Below are positions 1-10,252 of a stretch of 64,000 bases of DNA, in pieces (within the stretch, counting starts at the first letter, position 1; the number at the start of each line of letters is the position of its first letter). The position numbers and the translations under genes were made by a program. The stretch is from Sphingomonadaceae bacterium OTU29LAMAA1 (GTDB lineage Bacteria; Pseudomonadota; Alphaproteobacteria; Sphingomonadales; Sphingomonadaceae): contig CP099617.1 of the NCBI GenBank assembly GCA_024072375.1, positions 2,584,001 to 2,648,000 of the forward strand, read 5' to 3'. The notes beneath the pieces were generated by a model that saw only the letters and a program-made list of their open reading frames with translations, did not search any database and was not told the origin of the DNA.

Positions 1-1
1 G

Positions 2-922
2 AGTAGAATTTTCCTCGGGGTGACGCACCGCCCATGGTTCGACTTTCTCGCCAAGCGAGCACCGGATGAGGTCAACTTCTGGCAGCCGTCGGGTACAGGT
101 GCCTTCAAGGCGTTGCAGCCTGGCGACCTGTTTCTGTTCAAGCTGAAGGGTGCCGATGGCGCTATTGGCGGCGGCGGGGTGTTCGGCCATGCGTCTTTGG
201 CGCCAGTGTCGCTGGCCTGGGATGCCTTCGGCGAGAAGAACGGCAATGCATCGCTGGCTGAGATGCGGGCCACGATCGGCAAGCTTCGCCGGGATGCGGT
301 ACACGCAGCTGGTCGCAACGATCCCGTGATCGGTTGTCGCATCCTGACGGAGCCGTTCTTCTGGCAACCTGCCGACTGGATACCGGTACCCGCAGACTGG
401 CATTCGAACATCGTAGTTGGGAAAGGCTACGACGCCAACTCGGACGAGGGGCTTCAGCTCTGGCATGCCGTGCAGGAACGTCTCGCCATGACACCAGCCG
501 CTCCCGTACCCGCCAATGGCGCCCGCTACGGAGCGCCGATGCTGATGCGGCAGCGGCTTGGACAAGGCGCCTTCCGCCTGGCGGTCACCGATGGATATAA
601 CCGGCGGTGCGCTGTGTCTGGCGAGAAAACCCTACCCATCCTCGACGCTGCACATATCCGCAGTTACGCGGATGGCGGGGATCACGACGTTGCCAACGGC
701 TTGCTGCTACGAACCGATATACATCGGCTATTCGACCTCGGTTATGTGACTGTGACCGACAAGCGTACGTTCGCGGTCAGCGAGAGGCTAAAGGCCGACT
801 TCGACAATGGCGTGCATTATTATGCCATGCAGGGGCAGGAACTAGCAACGCCAACAAGAGGCTTCCCGCCTGCATCCCTGGACGCGCTACGGTGGCACCG
901 TGAGAACAGGTACCTGGGGTAA
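2..922 (+). CDS. HNH endonuclease, 5' end off window
   Basis: Predicted HNH nuclease of the HNH_2 type. The C-terminal half holds the expected order: Cys of CAVSG, the first His in DAAHI, Asn in VANGLLL and the last His in DIHRLFDLG. The N-terminal half (VNFWQPSG, LFKLKG) matches the usual partner region of this family. A GTG at position 20 is possible, but the frame stays open to the window edge and reads SRIFLGVT before it. That is how family members normally begin, so I take the true start to lie just outside the window. It converges on the replication gene of the integrated element and is probably its cargo. Whether it acts in defence is inference; no methylase is visible beside it. Confidence 0.8.
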   Translation, partial: SRIFLGVTHRPWFDFLAKRAPDEVNFWQPSGTGAFKALQPGDLFLFKLKGADGAIGGGGVFGHASLAPVSLAWDAFGEKNGNASLAEMRATIGKLRRDAVHAAGRNDPVIGCRILTEPFFWQPADWIPVPADWHSNIVVGKGYDANSDEGLQLWHAVQERLAMTPAAPVPANGARYGAPMLMRQRLGQGAFRLAVTDGYNRRCAVSGEKTLPILDAAHIRSYADGGDHDVANGLLLRTDIHRLFDLGYVTVTDKRTFAVSERLKADFDNGVHYYAMQGQELATPTRGFPPASLDALRWHRENRYLG

Positions 923-1048
923 GGGCCAATAATGCCAGTTCAACCCGATTTTCAGTCCGCTGATCTATGCTGCTATCGTGTACCAGTCAGACACATACCC
1001 GATTGCTGGTCCCTACCGACTCATTTGGGCGCATCCCTAACTTCGGGA

Positions 1049-1228
1049 TAACAGCGTAGTAATGCGAAAAATATTTCGATCCAGTCAGCCCAAGCCCCTA
1101 AATATCCCGATGCTACGGCTAGCGTTACGCTGTTACACACCGGCACTGCCCCAAATACCAAAGTAAAACCAAACTCGGCATCTACGCGTTATAAAAAAGT
1201 GGGTGCCCACTGGGTAACAGCGTAACGC
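1049..1228. repeat. Three TAACAGCGTA motifs, candidate origin
   Basis: The gene-free stretch 923-1246 contains the 10-mer TAACAGCGTA at 1049-1058 and 1215-1224 and its reverse complement at 1126-1135. The last two extend to a perfect 15-base inverted repeat (1122-1136 and 1214-1228), each arm holding the small palindrome GCGTTACGC. It lies just past the 3' end of the primase-helicase gene. Repeats of this kind beside such a gene resemble the iteron arrangement of P4-type origins, but no origin activity can be read directly. The long loop argues against a terminator. Nothing else was recognised in this gap. Confidence 0.5.
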
Positions 1229-1246
1229 ATTTAGCCTTCCACGCAG

Positions 1247-3784
1247 CTATCCATCGCGCGCGATAAGAAGACCAGTTACCTCCTCAAATCGCGCACGAGC
1301 GATTTCCAGTGCCGGGAACGGGTAAACACGCACGGTAGAGCTCGAGTAATCGCCGTTTGATACCCGTTTTGTAGTCGACTTGAACCCTGACGGCATATAT
1401 TTTGGCAGCTGCATCGCCAGTTGGCGTTCGCTAAATGCCATCCCCTGGGAGGTGGCAAACAGGCGAAAGTCTTCGCTAAGGTCACGGGCTGGCACGTTCA
1501 CCGTGTCGGTTTCACTCCAATGATGAACCGGTGACCCGAGAGAGGCAGTGCCGGTGGTGATCTGCACCCCTTCGGTGAGCCGCTCGTACAGGTAGGCGCG
1601 GACAGGGTCGTTGACGAGGTTCAGTAATTTTTGCCGCTTGAGCGCTTCCGTTTCCGGTATCACCTCCGCGTTCCACCCCCGGATATCCCGGCTAAGCAGC
1701 TCCCCGAGCATGGCAGCATAGCCGCCCGTCTCCATCTGCTCGACCATGCGCCCAAAGTACGCCCGCCTGGCATTCGGGTCGGCCTGGTGCGGATTGGTGA
1801 CCTCAAACACGGCGTAACGTCGCTCTGACCCGTCGGCGCGCACCACATGCTCGTTGTTCGACGTCACGATGATGCGCAGATGGTTCGGGGCAGTCCAAAC
1901 CCCGAAGAACTTACCCTCAAGCCGCAATGTTGTGCGGGTTACTAGGTCCTTTAACGTGCCGTCGGCGGCCCGGTTCTGCGGAGCAATCGCCTCCTCCAGC
2001 CCAAGTAGCACCGTCGTTTCCAGTCGGTCGTTAAAGCGGCCAATAGCATCGTCCATCCTTGAGGTGACGAACGTATGCTGACCAAACAGATAGCCGAATA
2101 GCTCGATGATGATGCTCTTGCCGGCACCTTTCTTGCCGAGCAGGACTAGGGCTGTTCCAATCGGCTTGTCGAGGTGCTGAACGGCAAACGCCAACCAATT
2201 TAGAATATACTGGTAGCCTGCCTCATCGCCGCCAGCGACGTGAAGGCGCAAGTGCTCCTTCAGCAACCGCCAGCCATCCGGATTATCGACGGGTTCGACT
2301 GCAAACCCCCGCCATAGATTTAGGAATTCGGACGAAAGGGATTGGCCTGGTGCAAAAATGACGTTGTCGTATGATCGACGGCGGGGCGAGCTGAACCAAA
2401 GATCACCTTGGCTCATGCGTTTATCTTTCTTCTTAGTTTGTCGTTCGTCGTCATGCGGCAGCTCAATCGACCGCACGAAACGATCGACAAAATCGCGTTT
2501 TGATAGGTACGTTTCAGTGTACCGGCCAAAGCGCGGATCGAAGCTTTCCCAAAGGACGCCGACCTTACCCCCCCGTACAACGATCGCGTGGTCTTCGTTT
2601 AGTTCCTCGACAGATGCGGTAGCGATCGCAGCTTGACCGATCTCAACGTTCGGGATTGAGCCAACGCCATTTTTTGAACGCTCACGGACAACGGCGGCAG
2701 CTTTACGGAACAGCCACGCCAGCGAGTCAGCGCGAAACGCCTTCTCATGCGCGTAGCCTGCCCAGAGTTTCGCGGGCTCACCTGTGCGATATTTGCCTTC
2801 GCTGTCTTGCGACCACTCGTCGAAGACTGCCAGCCCTGCTTCACCATAGGCATAAAACAGACATCTCGCGATCCGCCGCCATTCGGCAGCATACATGTCA
2901 GCGTCGAGCACAGAGAGCGCAACCGCAGCGTGCGCTATCTCGACTTTTGTGTATCCTGGCTTGTAGCCAAGTAATCGGTGCTGCTCAGCCTCTTCGCGCG
3001 CGTCATTGGTGATATGGGCGACGCTCGAGGGGTCAATCCGTCGAGCTGATGCCAATAGAGCCTGTATCAACTCGCTATCAGAGAGCCCCTCAGGAACCGG
3101 ATCAGCCAAGTCCCATTTCTCGCCAAACTCCGGCGGGACGTCGACGATCTTCACCGACGCTGCGCCCGCGGCATAGGCATACGCAGCGAAGGTACGCATT
3201 GCGTTCCGCCCGGGCGGATCATTGTCCGGCCACAAAACGAGGTCGCGCCCAGCCAAGTCCAGCATCTCCGTCTTCCGTACCCCGGAGGCACCGTTCATCC
3301 ATGTCACAGCGACGTGATCGGGAAATAGCGCGCCAGCGGCATCGGCGGTCTTCTCGCCCTCGACAACCAGGACGGGATCGTTTGGCCGCTTTGCTAGCAG
3401 GTCGAGCCCATATAGTGGCCGTGGTGCTTCGACGGCGGTCATCCAAAAGACGGGACCCTTACCGTCAAATCTGCCACAATATCGAAGCTGTCGTATTTCC
3501 TTGCGCTCGCTTGGGTGGTCGAAACGAAGAACCGCTTGGATCAACTCGCCAGCGCTCGAGCGATACGAGAAGGCCGTGACCTGGTATCCAGCAGCTAGCC
3601 ACCGATCAACCCTCTTCCGCTCGCCGTCTTTTAACGCGTTCATCGCTCCCCGGGCGCTCAATTCCGGCGGGAACGGCACGATCGCCCCGTCGTAGTGATG
3701 CCCACTTTCACGCCCCTTCTCGATCCGCTCAGCAACGGTAAGCGGCGGCGCATCAGCATTCTGCGTTTCTTGTGTTCTAGACAT
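1247..3784 (-). CDS. Primase-helicase of integrated element (Toprim, PriCT_2, DUF5906)
   Basis: Replication protein of phage or satellite type, 845 residues from the chosen ATG. Order of domains: a Toprim-like region (EGEK near 142, DNDPPG near 187), a PriCT_2 primase C-terminal helix bundle (about 295-365), then a DUF5906/D5-like helicase with Walker A GKKGAGKS near 550. Family knowledge says such proteins prime and unwind the element's own DNA. The frame also allows a GTG 12 bases upstream, but the ATG at 3784 has GGGGAAAG at proper distance and is preferred. It follows the two AlpA-like genes on the same strand, separated from them by a strong hairpin. Confidence 0.85.
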   Translation of the reverse strand: MSRTQETQNADAPPLTVAERIEKGRESGHHYDGAIVPFPPELSARGAMNALKDGERKRVDRWLAAGYQVTAFSYRSSAGELIQAVLRFDHPSERKEIRQLRYCGRFDGKGPVFWMTAVEAPRPLYGLDLLAKRPNDPVLVVEGEKTADAAGALFPDHVAVTWMNGASGVRKTEMLDLAGRDLVLWPDNDPPGRNAMRTFAAYAYAAGAASVKIVDVPPEFGEKWDLADPVPEGLSDSELIQALLASARRIDPSSVAHITNDAREEAEQHRLLGYKPGYTKVEIAHAAVALSVLDADMYAAEWRRIARCLFYAYGEAGLAVFDEWSQDSEGKYRTGEPAKLWAGYAHEKAFRADSLAWLFRKAAAVVRERSKNGVGSIPNVEIGQAAIATASVEELNEDHAIVVRGGKVGVLWESFDPRFGRYTETYLSKRDFVDRFVRSIELPHDDERQTKKKDKRMSQGDLWFSSPRRRSYDNVIFAPGQSLSSEFLNLWRGFAVEPVDNPDGWRLLKEHLRLHVAGGDEAGYQYILNWLAFAVQHLDKPIGTALVLLGKKGAGKSIIIELFGYLFGQHTFVTSRMDDAIGRFNDRLETTVLLGLEEAIAPQNRAADGTLKDLVTRTTLRLEGKFFGVWTAPNHLRIIVTSNNEHVVRADGSERRYAVFEVTNPHQADPNARRAYFGRMVEQMETGGYAAMLGELLSRDIRGWNAEVIPETEALKRQKLLNLVNDPVRAYLYERLTEGVQITTGTASLGSPVHHWSETDTVNVPARDLSEDFRLFATSQGMAFSERQLAMQLPKYMPSGFKSTTKRVSNGDYSSSTVRVYPFPALEIARARFEEVTGLLIARDG

Positions 3785-3841
3785 GACTTTCCCCACGCTG
3801 ATGCCAAAGCAACAGCGGCTATTGATTGATGATTTGGTGAT

Positions 3842-3881
3842 GGGACGATCCCGGCGCGCTACCTTCGCGTGGGATCGTCCC
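3842..3881. promoter_or_regulatory. 11-bp hairpin before the primase gene
   Basis: GGGACGATCCC (3842-3852) and GGGATCGTCCC (3871-3881) are a perfect inverted repeat with an 18-base loop. It sits between the stop of the small wHTH gene and the start of the primase gene. There is no following T-run, so it may be an attenuator, processing site or protein-binding site rather than a terminator. Confidence 0.5.
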
Positions 3882-3898
3882 GTTATGACGCTACTGCT

Positions 3899-4159
3899 CT
3901 ACAGTAGGGCGGCGAGCAGTTGGTCATCGCGCCACTGCTTCCATGCATCCAGCTCATGCGCTTTCCACCCGATCAACAGCGCACTCATTCCTACGGGAAG
4001 CGGGAAGCCATGGAGCTTGACCAGGAGGGGCAGCTGAGCCGCTGAATATGCCACCCGTCGGATCGCCTGAGCCGTCGTCAGGACATCAAAATCAGCTGGG
4101 GCACGATCGAGCGAATGGATTGCGTCGAGGCCCTGGAGGCGACGATATACGTCGTTCAT
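3899..4159 (-). CDS. Small AlpA/winged-helix-like protein
   Basis: An 86-residue protein not recognised with certainty. Its C-terminal half (FPLPVGMSALLIGWKAHELD) has the spacing of the short winged-helix motif seen in AlpA and excisionase-like proteins, where a target sequence is read before a W..EL/V segment. The ATG at 4159 overlaps the TGA of the upstream alpA gene (ATGA) and follows GGGGAGGT, so this start is preferred over a longer frame from 4222. It is translationally coupled to alpA and precedes the primase gene; a role as second regulator or excision factor is inferred. Confidence 0.65.
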   Translation of the reverse strand: MNDVYRRLQGLDAIHSLDRAPADFDVLTTAQAIRRVAYSAAQLPLLVKLHGFPLPVGMSALLIGWKAHELDAWKQWRDDQLLAALL

Positions 4160-4398
4160 GCTGACCTCCCCTGCATGCCGCTTGCCGATACCGTTGAAGC
4201 CAGCGGACGGGAATTTATCCACTCGGCGATGGCGCTTGTTCGCCAGCCGACTCGGGCTGGCCCAAGGCGTACCCGATCGGGGAACGTACCGGCCGCGACC
4301 ATCCGGTATATATGGCTCGCGCTATAGCCCACGAGCTCCTGTACCTTTGCTAAAGACAGGACGGGGTCGATGGAGGGTGAGGGTGAGATTGCGTTCAT
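4156..4398 (-). CDS. AlpA-family transcriptional regulator
   Basis: An 80-residue DNA-binding protein of the AlpA (MerR-like HTH_17) type. The segment VQELVGYSASHIYRMVAAGTF, followed by FPDRVRLGPARVGWRTSAIAEWINSRP, is the classic AlpA signature: helix-turn-helix, then the F-P..V.LG....W..S.I..W wing. Family members control excision or replication of cryptic prophages and P4-like elements. The ATG at 4398 has AAAGGA at seven bases; upstream in-frame starts lack this. It lies between the integrase-linked 289-residue gene and the coupled small wHTH gene. Confidence 0.85.
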   Translation of the reverse strand: MNAISPSPSIDPVLSLAKVQELVGYSASHIYRMVAAGTFPDRVRLGPARVGWRTSAIAEWINSRPLASTVSASGMQGRSA

Positions 4399-4486
4399 GT
4401 GCATGTCCTTTCTTGCGTGAACGCAATCCAGGTATGCGGGTCCGCCGCGGCAGTCCAAACAACTCGCGGCTAGAGAAATACCACGA

Positions 4487-5356
4487 TCAGGCTCTTACTT
4501 TAGCGGAATGCGGCCGACCTGCGCTTCTCGCCGCGGCGTCGATCGTCTCCCAGGCGCTGTGGAGCTCGGGTAGGTTGAACTTGATGCCCGTTATCGTGAG
4601 CGCGTCCGCAACAAATTTTTCGCACTTGCCAGTAAGGTAGGCGACGACGTTCTCTTGCCGAACCGCGGCGGTCTTCAACCCCGCCATCGACCATGTTTGA
4701 TGAGCACCTACCCAATACAGCCGACATGACGATAGGGCGCCGCGCACGACCATGTTCGGCACCGGCCCGCGCGGAAGCCGTGCCCGGATCGCAAGATTTG
4801 CCATTGCTGCGAGCCGTCGATCCACGGCGTCCCACAATCCTGGCGGGCAGGGCGCGTCAGCCGAGAGCGCGTCAAGGTCCAGTGGCTCAACCGGCTGCCC
4901 GTGGAACTCACCTACGCTATCGTCACAGGACGTGCGGAACAGGGTCTGGAGGTTGCTGATGCCGGACGGCAGGAAGAGGTTCTCTGGGCCGCCAGTATCG
5001 ACGTTGAAAATTGCCTCCAGCAGGGCCGGCTCAAACTGCACCTGCTCATTGAACGCGTTCCAGTCGCGATATAGCCGTTCCAAGCCAGCACGCATTGCAG
5101 CGGCTTCCTTCTGCATCAACTTGGCCAGAGCGTAACCTTGGCACCGCCGCTCCGCCATTCGATCAGGTTCAAATGACTTTTCGCCCTGATCGCGGCAAGA
5201 CAGACCGAAGAGGTGGTCCAGAAGCTCTTCAAGCTCGGCGCTAGACTCCAAGCCGTGACGCTTTGCCAGTGCCTCGGCCGTCTCAGCGATGTACGGCATG
5301 CCGACGACGATATTGTCGCTTAGCGGCTCACGAGGGATAGCAACCTTGTCTCCCAT
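4487..5356 (-). CDS. Unknown protein downstream of integrase
   Basis: A 289-residue soluble protein that I do not recognise. It has no signal peptide or membrane segment. The first half is helical and charged (ELEELLDHLFGL, MQKEAAAMRAGLERLYRDW); the second half has scattered cysteines and tryptophans with no obvious metal site. Its start overlaps the last 37 bases of the integrase gene, so the two are almost certainly co-transcribed. The ATG at 5356 follows GGAAGG at about ten bases. Position between integrase and AlpA suggests an element-maintenance role, but nothing in the sequence names it. Confidence 0.7.
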   Translation of the reverse strand: MGDKVAIPREPLSDNIVVGMPYIAETAEALAKRHGLESSAELEELLDHLFGLSCRDQGEKSFEPDRMAERRCQGYALAKLMQKEAAAMRAGLERLYRDWNAFNEQVQFEPALLEAIFNVDTGGPENLFLPSGISNLQTLFRTSCDDSVGEFHGQPVEPLDLDALSADAPCPPGLWDAVDRRLAAMANLAIRARLPRGPVPNMVVRGALSSCRLYWVGAHQTWSMAGLKTAAVRQENVVAYLTGKCEKFVADALTITGIKFNLPELHSAWETIDAAARSAGRPHSAKVRA

Positions 5357-6474
5357 TTGGCTAACGCCTTCCGCTTCTCATCCAAATAGCCATGCCGGTT
5401 GTATATGCGGTCTACCTTGCCCGTCTCGTGGTTCACCACCTTACGGGCGACAATTTCAGAAACGCCTAGCTCCGCAAGCTTGGTTCTCACTGTGCGGCGA
5501 ATGTCGTGAATCGTCCACCCACCCGTGCCAGAGAGCCGGTCCAGTTCCTGCTTAACCTTGTTAAAATTGCTGCTGGGTCGATTGCCACCGGTAGTGCTGA
5601 ATACATATGCCTCGGGTCCGTACTTTGGCAGCGACGCCAGCGTCGTCAGCGCAGATTTTGAAAGTGGTACCGCGTGGGGTCGATCCTTCTTCACCTTCTC
5701 ACGAGGGATGGTCCAAATTGTACCTTCAACCTCATGCCACTGCATGGTCGCGACTTCGCTGCGTCGCTGTCCCGTTAGTAGGAACATCCGGTACATGGCA
5801 CCGAACGGCGCAGGCAATTTCGATGTCGCTTTCCAAACAGCGACGATTTCGTGATCGGACAGCACACGGTCTCGTTCGGTGGTTCGTCCTGGCGATTTGA
5901 CGCCGTCACAAGGGTTGGTGCCAATCATGTCGCGACCGGCCGCCCAATTGAACATCATCTTCAAGTGGCGAAGATGGTTAATCGCCGCCTGCGGTTTCCC
6001 CTCAGCAACGATGTCGTCGATCACGGCGATGATGTCTCGGCGCGATATATCGGCAACCCGGCGCTTTGTGAACTGGTCCATCCTAGCATGGCGGAGTCCG
6101 CTCGCGACATTCCTCCACGATCGCGCGTTCGGCCTAAGGTGCTTCTCGACGTAGCTTTCGACTAGATCGCTGTACGTTAGGGTGCTTTCCTGACGCGACC
6201 GGTGTTCACGTGCATCGATACCTTCCTGCGCTTTGCGCATGACGTCCAATGCGGACAATCTGGCGTTTGCCAAGCTGACGACCGGAAAGCGACCTAGGGT
6301 TTTTCGGGTTAGCTTTCCGTTGCGCCGAAACATAACGGAGAACGTCCGTACACCTAACGATGTAACTCGCAGGTGCAACCCAGGGCAGAGGCCGTCGATA
6401 TACTCGGCGCGACCTTCGGCAGGGGTAAGCGATGCGGCTTGAAGCCATCTATTTGTGAAGCGAACAGTGGGCAT
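5320..6474 (-). CDS. int: Tyrosine-type site-specific integrase (P4-like)
   Basis: A 384-residue integrase with an N-terminal DUF4102-like arm-binding domain (about 5-85), a core-binding domain (about 98-185) and a C-terminal catalytic domain. Visible catalytic residues: Arg in TGQRRSE (about 237), the HDIR motif (His323, Arg326), a second His in VNHE (about 349), and Tyr in IYNRHGY (358, with 363 as alternative). It should integrate and excise the element. The ATG at 6474 (MPTVRF) is preferred over a TTG 42 bases upstream. The gene lies about 300 bases from the tRNA-Gly fragment, the expected position of an integrase relative to its att site. Confidence 0.93.
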   Translation of the reverse strand: MPTVRFTNRWLQAASLTPAEGRAEYIDGLCPGLHLRVTSLGVRTFSVMFRRNGKLTRKTLGRFPVVSLANARLSALDVMRKAQEGIDAREHRSRQESTLTYSDLVESYVEKHLRPNARSWRNVASGLRHARMDQFTKRRVADISRRDIIAVIDDIVAEGKPQAAINHLRHLKMMFNWAAGRDMIGTNPCDGVKSPGRTTERDRVLSDHEIVAVWKATSKLPAPFGAMYRMFLLTGQRRSEVATMQWHEVEGTIWTIPREKVKKDRPHAVPLSKSALTTLASLPKYGPEAYVFSTTGGNRPSSNFNKVKQELDRLSGTGGWTIHDIRRTVRTKLAELGVSEIVARKVVNHETGKVDRIYNRHGYLDEKRKALAKWETRLLSLVSR

Positions 6475-6598
6475 AATGAACCTGCGCCGTTGGAACAGGT
6501 ATTTAAGTAGTATCAATATTTTTAGTTTGGCAACACCTCTATCGATCCAGTTCTACATTCATCATGCGACATGCATGTAAATGCAACGCCATGATGAA

Positions 6599-6717
6599 GC
6601 ATGCAACCTCGTAAAATAAATTACCGAGCACAACCTGAACAGGATGCGGGGTAACGGCCGGGGTAACGAACGACTAAGCTTTGGTGCGTTAGTATGATGT
6701 TGCATGCAAAATCGTCA
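6599..6717. repeat. Repeats between integrase and att site
   Basis: The 300-base A/T-rich stretch between the integrase start and the tRNA fragment has no gene I can support. It holds two direct copies of GGGGTAACG (6648-6656 and 6660-6668, 12-base period) and an inverted pair GCATGCAAC (6599-6607) / GTTGCATGC (6709-6717). Such repeats next to an attachment core are what integrase arm-type or excisionase sites look like; the assignment is inference. Confidence 0.45.
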
Positions 6718-6775
6718 GTACGCTCGACAAGGTAAATGACGTTGTATGCTATACTATGAGAGACCATCGCGGCAG

Positions 6776-6821
6776 CTTGCCAAGGTTGGGGTCGAGGGTT
6801 CGAATCCCTTCGCCCGCTCCA
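6776..6821 (+). other. tRNA-Gly(GCC) 3' fragment, attachment site core
   Basis: This is the 3' part of a tRNA: anticodon loop TTGCCAA with GCC anticodon, 3' anticodon-stem strand GGTT, variable region, T-arm with GGGTTCGAATCCC, 3' acceptor strand CGCCCGC, discriminator T and encoded CCA (6819-6821). The 5' acceptor strand, D-arm and 5' anticodon strand are missing; the upstream sequence does not fold into them. A tRNA 3' fragment beside a tyrosine integrase is the classic duplicated att core. It sets the right boundary of the element; the intact tRNA-Gly should lie at the other end, left of this window. Confidence 0.8.
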
Positions 6822-6855
6822 GTTTTTCAGCACATAGCGAAAAATGCCGCAAGGC

Positions 6856-6874
6856 GATCCCGACTATCGGGATC
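6856..6874 (-). terminator. Hairpin at end of dadA-like gene
   Basis: GATCCCGA and TCGGGATC form a perfect 8-base stem with a 3-base loop overlapping the stop codon of the leftward flavoprotein gene. About ten bases further on that strand runs a short T-run, so this may act as a weak intrinsic terminator. Confidence 0.4.
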
Positions 6875-8096
6875 ATCCCCGGCCGAACCGTTCGATCGTC
6901 AGCGGCGCGATATCGATAGCCGGCATATCCCCCCTCGCAAGCGCGGCGACGATGCCGGCGGTGACGGGAGCGAGCGTCAATCCGAGATGCTGGTGACCGA
7001 ACGCGTAGAGCAGATTGTCGATACGGCGTGATCGGCCGATCGCCGGCAGGTAATCCGGCAATGTCGGCCGGGCGCCCATCCACCGCGTAAACGGTCCGGC
7101 GAGGGGCAGGCCGAGTTCGCGGACATGACGCTCCAGCCGCTCCCATTTCCGTCGATCGGGAGGCGCGTTGATCGCTGCGAATTCCACGAAACTCGCCGCC
7201 TGTACGCAATCGGCGTAGCGTGTGACGATCATCGAGCGATCCTCGAACACGATCGGCGGCATGTCTTCAGGCCAGTCATCGGCGGCAGTGCGGATATGAT
7301 AGCCGCGCTCCGCGACCAACGGCGCGCGATGTCCCGCGCGCGCGATCAGCGATCCGCTGCCAACACCGGCGGCAAGCAGGACGAGATCGGCGGGAAAGCC
7401 GGGTACGAACGCTTCGCCCCGTTCGATACGCAGATCTGCGGTAGCGCGGACGATGATACCGCCTCGTGTCCGGATCGCGCTTTCCAGGGCGATAGCGAGC
7501 CGAGCGGGATCGGCGATCTGGCCCGATCCCTCGAAACGGATCATGCCGGCGGGCATGTGCGCCATCATTGCGGCCACCCGCTTCACATCGTCGAGGGTCG
7601 CGTGGCGAAGGGTGGCGGCGCCCGTATCCGCAGCGGCCCATGCAGCTTCGCCGGACCGCGCCGTGGCGGGGCTTTCCCACACGACGTAATGGCCATCCGA
7701 TCTCACCAGTCCGGGATCGCCGATGTCCGCCGCCATCCGCTGCCAGCCGGCCAGCGCATCCTCCATCAGAGCGGCCAGCATGTGCCGACCTGCCGTAAAG
7801 CGCACCGCGCCACTCGCCGCCAGATAGCGGCGGACGAAGGGAAGCCACGTCCGCACCTGCGCCAGGGGCAGGTCGAGCGCGCCGCCGTTCGCGAAGCGGC
7901 GATGCCACGCGCTGCGTATGGCTACCATCGATGCCAGTGGCGCGACCTGTTCGGTTGCGAGGTGGCCCGCATTCCCCCATGACGCCGCGGAACGCGTGTG
8001 ATCGGCGTCGACCAGCGTTACGGCATGCCCGTCGACAAGCAGCGCGACGGCGGCGCACAGGCCGATGATGCCGCCGCCGACGATGGTGATCCGCAT
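6873..8096 (-). CDS. D-amino-acid dehydrogenase-like FAD oxidoreductase
   Basis: A 407-residue DAO-family flavoprotein. The N-terminus has the dinucleotide-binding GGGIIG (residues 7-12) followed by the expected acidic residue, and the C-terminus (FGHQHLGLTLAPVTAGIVAAL) is the second FAD-contacting segment of DadA-type enzymes. These oxidise D-amino acids or glycine derivatives to 2-oxo acids, passing electrons to the respiratory chain. The substrate cannot be told from sequence. It is the first chromosomal gene after the attachment site and lies 142 bases downstream of pccA on the same strand, with its own possible promoter. Confidence 0.82.
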   Translation of the reverse strand: MRITIVGGGIIGLCAAVALLVDGHAVTLVDADHTRSAASWGNAGHLATEQVAPLASMVAIRSAWHRRFANGGALDLPLAQVRTWLPFVRRYLAASGAVRFTAGRHMLAALMEDALAGWQRMAADIGDPGLVRSDGHYVVWESPATARSGEAAWAAADTGAATLRHATLDDVKRVAAMMAHMPAGMIRFEGSGQIADPARLAIALESAIRTRGGIIVRATADLRIERGEAFVPGFPADLVLLAAGVGSGSLIARAGHRAPLVAERGYHIRTAADDWPEDMPPIVFEDRSMIVTRYADCVQAASFVEFAAINAPPDRRKWERLERHVRELGLPLAGPFTRWMGARPTLPDYLPAIGRSRRIDNLLYAFGHQHLGLTLAPVTAGIVAALARGDMPAIDIAPLTIERFGRG

Positions 8097-8133
8097 AAGC
8101 CGTTGTCCCGCTGTGCTGCTGAATATCGTATAC

Positions 8134-8151
8134 TATTGCAGCATATTGCAG
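8134..8151. promoter_or_regulatory. Direct repeat in dadA-like promoter region
   Basis: TATTGCAG occurs at 8134-8141 and 8144-8151, one helical turn apart, in an A/T-rich patch 38-55 bases upstream of the flavoprotein start. This is typical of a dimeric regulator site. The regulator is not identified. Confidence 0.4.
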
Positions 8152-8238
8152 TTGCGGAAAGTCGCGCCGCTCCTGCTGCGCCGCCAAGGAGACGCATACC
8201 GGCATGTCGATCCCGCCGAATCGACGGTTAAAGCGCCG

Positions 8239-10236
<1,998 letters not shown>

Positions 10237-10252
10237 TGGTTTTTCCTCGTCG

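Noticed and set aside
1122..1228. Intrinsic terminator shared by the HNH and primase genes
   Set aside because: The inverted repeat has a 77-base loop and no T-run; a third copy of the motif points to protein-binding repeats instead.
6754..6821. Complete tRNA gene
   Set aside because: Only the anticodon loop, T-arm and acceptor 3' strand are present; no D-arm or 5' acceptor strand can be folded from the upstream sequence.
6621..6833. Small leftward frame beginning MLKNWSGRRDSNPRPQP and a neighbour with AKGFEPSTPTLA
   Set aside because: These peptides are the familiar false proteins made by reading antisense through the end of a tRNA gene; the region is the tRNA-Gly fragment.
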